Below, piece by piece: positions 61,423 through 64,000 of a stretch of 64,000 bases of DNA. Each line of letters begins with the position of its first letter. Within the stretch, counting starts at the first letter, position 1. Source of the stretch: Micromonospora thermarum (GTDB taxonomy: Bacteria > Actinomycetota > Actinomycetes > Mycobacteriales > Micromonosporaceae). Both the position numbers and the translations under genes were made by a program. The notes beneath the pieces were generated by a model, which worked only from the letters and a program-made list of their open reading frames with translations, was not told where the DNA came from and did not search any database. The DNA lies in contig NZ_JAATEO010000004.1 of assembly GCF_012034245.1 (NCBI RefSeq), positions 124,001 to 188,000 of the forward strand, given 5' to 3'.

Positions 61423-61455
61423 GGTGGTCGGCGGTCCAGGGGACCGCCAACCACC
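61423..61455 (+). terminator. Terminator hairpin after protease gene
   Basis: GGTGGTCGGCGGTCC pairs with GGACCGCCAACCACC (one mismatch) around a 3-base loop, eight bases past the protease stop. Confidence 0.7.
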
Positions 61456-61645
61456 AGCCGTCTCGGGAACCCACCGGACCGACTCAAACGGTTCTCCCGT
61501 GCGCCTCGGTGTACCGGGGCTCCGGTCGGCTCCGGTCGGGTCCGGCCGGTCCGGCCGGGTCCGGCCGAAGAACGACTCCGGTCTTCCCGTGCGCCTCGTC
61601 GGGCCGGGGCTCCGGCCGTTCCCGGCCGGAAGGACGACGCCGATC

Positions 61646-61788
61646 GCTCCCTTTGGAGCTGATGTCGTCAGTGCATCGCATTGGTGCCCCGGCAACCGCC
61701 CGCTTGCTGACGACACAGGTGGACCGCTTGCTGACGACACAGGTGGACCGCTTGCTGACGACATAGGTGGATCAGCTCCAAAGGGAGC
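61646..61788. repeat. Composite palindrome enclosing three 24-bp repeats
   Basis: Arms GCTCCCTTTGGAGCTGAT (61646-61663) and their perfect complement (61771-61788) flank the element; a second pair GTCGTCAG (61664) and CTGACGAC (61755) lies just inside. Three contiguous 24-bp units, with core CGCTTGCTGACGACACAGG, fill 61701-61772. No transposase gene is present. Confidence 0.8.
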
Positions 61789-61876
61789 CGAGCGGCGTCA
61801 CGTCTTACTAGGTGGCGCGCTGCGAGGGCGGGCCGCCGGGCACCTGCGCTCGCGCACGCCCGTCGACAAGGGCCGG

Positions 61877-62327
61877 ATGAGCGTTCGATACGACGAGGTA
61901 CTCGGCCCGTTGCGTGAGGCGTACGACGCCCGGGCGGCCTGGCGTGACGGGCAGCGCAAGGAGCCGTGGAAGCTGGCGGAGCGGCAGGCGTTCCGGAAGC
62001 GGCTGGCGCCGGACGCACGGCTGCTGGAGATCGGCGCCGGCACCGGGCAGGACAGCGCCCGCGGTCCTGGCGGCGGTACGGGCGGTCCTGCGCCCCGGCG
62101 GGCTGTTCTTCGTCGGGGTGTACGGCGGCGACGAGAGCGCCGAAGGCCCGATCGACGACGACGCGCACGTGCCGCCACGGTTCTTCTCGTGGCGCACCGA
62201 CCGGCAGTTGCTCGGCTTCGCCACCGACGCGCGGTTCGACGTCGTGGACTTCCACCCTGTCGACACCGGCCGCGGCTACCGGTTCCAGTCGCTGACGCTG
62301 CGCCGCCCGGACCCGGACGCCGACTGA
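61877..62327 (+). pseudogene. Class I SAM methyltransferase with internal deletion
   Basis: ATG 61877 begins a normal methyltransferase N-terminus, with motif I reading LLEIGAGTGQDSA. Immediately after that the frame changes to the late part of the fold (VLAAVRAVLRPGGLFFVGVYGG, then the C-terminal strands). Motifs II-IV, which bind the SAM ribose and adenine, are missing. A deletion of roughly 150 bases with a frameshift at about 62058 explains this. The enzyme cannot be functional. Confidence 0.75.
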
Positions 62328-62405
62328 GCCGCTGGTCCTGACGTGCACGACCGCGGCCCGCCACTCCGGCAGGAGCGACGGGCCGCGGTCGATTCAGAGC
62401 GTGGG

Positions 62406-62747
62406 TCAGTTGGCGACCGTGACGGCCACCTCGTTGATGCCCCGGGCGGCGGTCACGGCGGTGTCGCCGTTGCCGTGACGGGAGAGCGCCCGCAGCGTCC
62501 ACGTGCCGGGAGCGGCGAAGAAGCGGAACTGCCCGGCCGGCGAGGTGACCACCTCGGCGGTGAACTCACCGGTGGAGTCGAGCAGCCGGACGTACGCGCC
62601 CGGCACCGATTCGCCCTCGGTGGAGCGGACGACGCCGGTGATGACGGTCTCCTTCTCCAGGTCGAGGCTGGCGGGCAGCGGGGCGGCCTGGTCCGGTGCG
62701 GCGCAACCGGCGGCGCTGACAGCGCTTGCTGCGGTGGGTGCGGTCAT
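62406..62747 (-). CDS. DUF1416 / SseC-like protein
   Basis: A 113-residue protein of the DUF1416 family, beta-rich after an Ala-rich N-terminus (KETVITGVVRSTEGESVPGA, then FRFFAAPGTWTLRAL). It starts at ATG 62747, one base after the rhodanese stop, so the two are co-translated. The pair is the SseC-CysA2 arrangement of mycobacteria (Rv0814c-Rv0815c), linked to sulfur metabolism. It looks like a transthyretin-type beta sandwich; its activity is unknown. Confidence 0.9.
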   Translation of the reverse strand: MTAPTAASAVSAAGCAAPDQAAPLPASLDLEKETVITGVVRSTEGESVPGAYVRLLDSTGEFTAEVVTSPAGQFRFFAAPGTWTLRALSRHGNGDTAVTAARGINEVAVTVAN

Positions 62748-62748
62748 C

Positions 62749-63624
62749 TCAGGCCTCCCCGACAGTGCTGTTGGGCCCGGCTTCGCCGGGCGTGTCGCCG
62801 AGCGCGACCGGCACACCGACCAGCGAGCCGTACTCGGTCCAGGATCCGTCGTAGTTCTTCACGTTCCGGTGGCCGAGCAGCTCCTGGAGCACGAACCAGG
62901 TGTGCGAGGAGCGCTCGCCGATCCGGCAGTACGCGATGGTCTCCTTGCTGTCGTCCAGCCCGGCCTCGGCGTAGATCTTGCGCAGCTCGTCGTCGGACTT
63001 GAAGGTGCCGTCCTCGTTGGCCGCCTTCGACCACGGCACGCTGATCGCGGTCGGGACGTGGCCGGCGCGCTGCGCCTGCTCCTGCGGGAGGTGGGCGGGG
63101 GCGAGGAGGCGGCCCGCGTACTCGTCGGGGCTGCGGACGTCGACGAGGTTCTTCGTGCCGATGGCGGCGACGACCTCGTCGCGGAAGGCCCGGATGCTGG
63201 TGTCCGGCTCCTGGGCCACGTACTGGGTCGCCGGACGGGTCACCGCGTCCTTGACCAGCGGGCGGGCGTCCAGCTCCCACTTCTTGCGGCCGCCGTCGAG
63301 CAGCTTGACGTCGCCGTGGCCGTAGAGCTTGAAGTACCAGTACGCGTACGCGGCGAACCAGTTGTTGTTGCCGCCGTAGAGGATGACGGTGTCGTCGTTG
63401 GCGATGCCCCGCTCCGAGAGGAGCGCCTCGAACTGGGCCTTGTTGACGAAGTCCCGGCGGACCGGGTCCTGCAGGTCGGTCTTCCAGTCGAGCTTGATCG
63501 CGCCGGGCAGGTGGCCGGCGTCGTAGGCCGAGGTGTCCTCGTCGACCTCGACGAAGACGACGCCCGGGGCGTCGAGGTTCTTCTCGGCCCAGTCGGCCGA
63601 GACGAGTGCGGTGTCGCGACTCAT
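62749..63624 (-). CDS. Thiosulfate sulfurtransferase (CysA2-like rhodanese)
   Basis: A 291-residue protein with two rhodanese domains. The N-terminal domain (about 8-135) is inactive in type and includes DAGHLPGAIKLDW; the C-terminal one (about 155-275) holds LVDVRSPDEYAGR and the active-site Cys in AYCRIGERSSHTW. It moves sulfane sulfur from thiosulfate or a related donor. The start at ATG 63624 has AAGGAG six bases upstream. A Cys-containing leader ORF about 200 bases upstream suggests control by cysteine. Confidence 0.92.
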   Translation of the reverse strand: MSRDTALVSADWAEKNLDAPGVVFVEVDEDTSAYDAGHLPGAIKLDWKTDLQDPVRRDFVNKAQFEALLSERGIANDDTVILYGGNNNWFAAYAYWYFKLYGHGDVKLLDGGRKKWELDARPLVKDAVTRPATQYVAQEPDTSIRAFRDEVVAAIGTKNLVDVRSPDEYAGRLLAPAHLPQEQAQRAGHVPTAISVPWSKAANEDGTFKSDDELRKIYAEAGLDDSKETIAYCRIGERSSHTWFVLQELLGHRNVKNYDGSWTEYGSLVGVPVALGDTPGEAGPNSTVGEA

Positions 63625-63820
63625 CAGATCACTCCTTGGTGAAGATGGACGGTGAACCAGCACGAGGCATCGAAAGATGTGAGGATCGCACCACGCGCGG
63701 AATCCACCGTATGGACGGATCACGGGTTCGCGCGACGGCGCCGCTGCCGGGCGTGGAAAGAGAGCACGGGAGAAGAAAGAAGCCCCTGCGTGCCGATGGC
63801 TGCTAGGCAGCCGAGGACAG

Positions 63821-63840
63821 CCCCGCCGTCAGATGACGGG
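63821..63840 (-). promoter_or_regulatory. Hairpin over leader-peptide stop codon
   Basis: On the minus strand CCCCGTCA and TGACGG-C-GGGG pair around the leader stop TGA. A ribosome held at the Cys codons just upstream would change whether this stem forms. Base-pairing is visible; the regulatory effect is inference. Confidence 0.5.
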
Positions 63841-63906
63841 GCGACACAGGCAGGTGGCCACGCGGCACAGGTCGACCGCGCGCCGTTTGGTGAGGAGCGT
63901 CCCCAT
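63829..63906 (-). CDS. Cysteine-containing leader peptide
   Basis: A 25-residue ORF from ATG 63906, with Cys at positions 14, 19 and 21 in DLCRVATCLCRP. Such small ORFs with clustered Cys codons precede sulfur-assimilation and cysteine genes in actinobacteria and are thought to act as cysteine-sensing attenuators. The stop is embedded in a hairpin (63821-63843). The rhodanese/SseC operon begins about 205 bases downstream. It is too short for most gene finders. Confidence 0.7.
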   Translation of the reverse strand: MGTLLTKRRAVDLCRVATCLCRPVI

Positions 63907-64000
63907 GGGCAGGGAGCCTACCAGCGATCCCAGGCGACGCCACCGGCCGGACCAGCATCCGGGACGCGCCGCCCGGACGCCGGCCGGTCAGCTCACCGCG
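63907..64000. other. Window edge, nothing recognised
   Basis: The last 94 bases hold no complete gene. A minus-strand gene could end with the TGA at 63991-63989, but only three codons would be visible, so nothing can be said. Confidence 0.4.

Larger units (their letters stand above)
61416..61876. other. 461-bp intergenic region with repeats and palindromes
   Basis: This gap follows the protease gene. It contains a terminator (61423-61455), a ~90-bp-offset duplicated segment (61491-61525 and 61581-61615), and a composite palindrome with triple 24-bp repeats. No ORF here shows a recognisable product. It looks like remodelled non-coding DNA next to a decayed methyltransferase. Confidence 0.6.

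Noticed and set aside
61701..61772. Three direct 24-bp repeats as a mini-CRISPR
   Set aside because: The units are contiguous with no spacers, and no cas genes are present.
61421..62341. 306-codon plus-strand ORF covering the intergenic repeats and methyltransferase start
   Set aside because: The upstream part is repeat-derived and the downstream part changes frame; the true start of the methyltransferase remnant is 61877.

Overview
The window is high-GC actinobacterial DNA, most probably from Micromonospora or a close relative in the Micromonosporaceae. Pointers are the very high GC with GTG/TTG starts, a mycothiol gene set (mshA, a mycothiol-dependent isomerase-fold enzyme), SenX3-RegX3, and several families of short intergenic palindromes. 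Much of the gene order matches, from memory, the Mycobacterium tuberculosis blocks Rv0474-Rv0498 (XRE regulator, hbhA-like, DUF2516, murB, SDR, mshA, YbjN, gpm1, senX3, regX3, ppx, sugar isomerase-like) and Rv0811c-Rv0818 (YgfZ, aminotransferase, FABP-like, SseC, CysA2, winged-helix regulator). This looks like an ordinary chromosomal core interrupted by accessory cassettes.

Layout. 1-6.4 kb: 5' end of proline dehydrogenase, a small lipoprotein, an ATP-grasp ligase, a CGNR-type regulator, a sugar isomerase-like protein and Ppx, a Cys-rich unknown and a frameshifted MFS transporter. 6.4-12.6 kb: a tripartite tricarboxylate transporter operon (TctC-TctB-TctA plus a UspA protein) divergent from its likely two-component system. 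12.6-25.9 kb: regX3-senX3 divergent from phoU, gpm, two tandem MFS paralogues, a SAP/histone-H1-like protein, YbjN, mshA, an SDR, a methyltransferase and murB. 26.8-32.6 kb: a cellobiose-type ABC importer, GH1 beta-glucosidase and LacI repressor, with two operators flanking a recognisable promoter.

34.0-37.3 kb is an accessory patch with lower GC: small orphan genes, a DUF4145 protein, YjzC, a strong intrinsic terminator without an evident gene, and a non-coding stretch with a perfect LexA-type SOS box, nested palindromes and DnaA-box-like 9-mers. 37.3-46.4 kb: macro-domain protein, EI24, WYL regulator, SDR, nucleotidyltransferase, PhoX phosphatase, AlaX editing protein, hydrolase, DUF2516, HbhA-like protein and its XRE regulator. 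46.5-64 kb: a broken hydrolase, asparaginase, BKACE enzyme, YgfZ, Fur, PabC-like, FABP/nitrobindin, DsrE, SCP2, a glycogen-debranching-type enzyme, a winged-helix regulator divergent from a 1456-residue subtilisin-like protease, a methyltransferase with an internal deletion, and the SseC/rhodanese pair preceded by a Cys-containing leader peptide.

Most novel-looking items: the SOS-box/palindrome/DnaA-box region (36.8-37.0 kb), a 51-bp dispersed repeat whose two copies both begin at the stop codon of the upstream gene, a composite palindrome enclosing three 24-bp repeats (61.65-61.79 kb), the Cys leader peptide upstream of the rhodanese, the SAP-histone-tail protein, and the operator pair of the beta-glucoside operon. 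No rRNA, tRNA, CRISPR array or intact transposase was seen.
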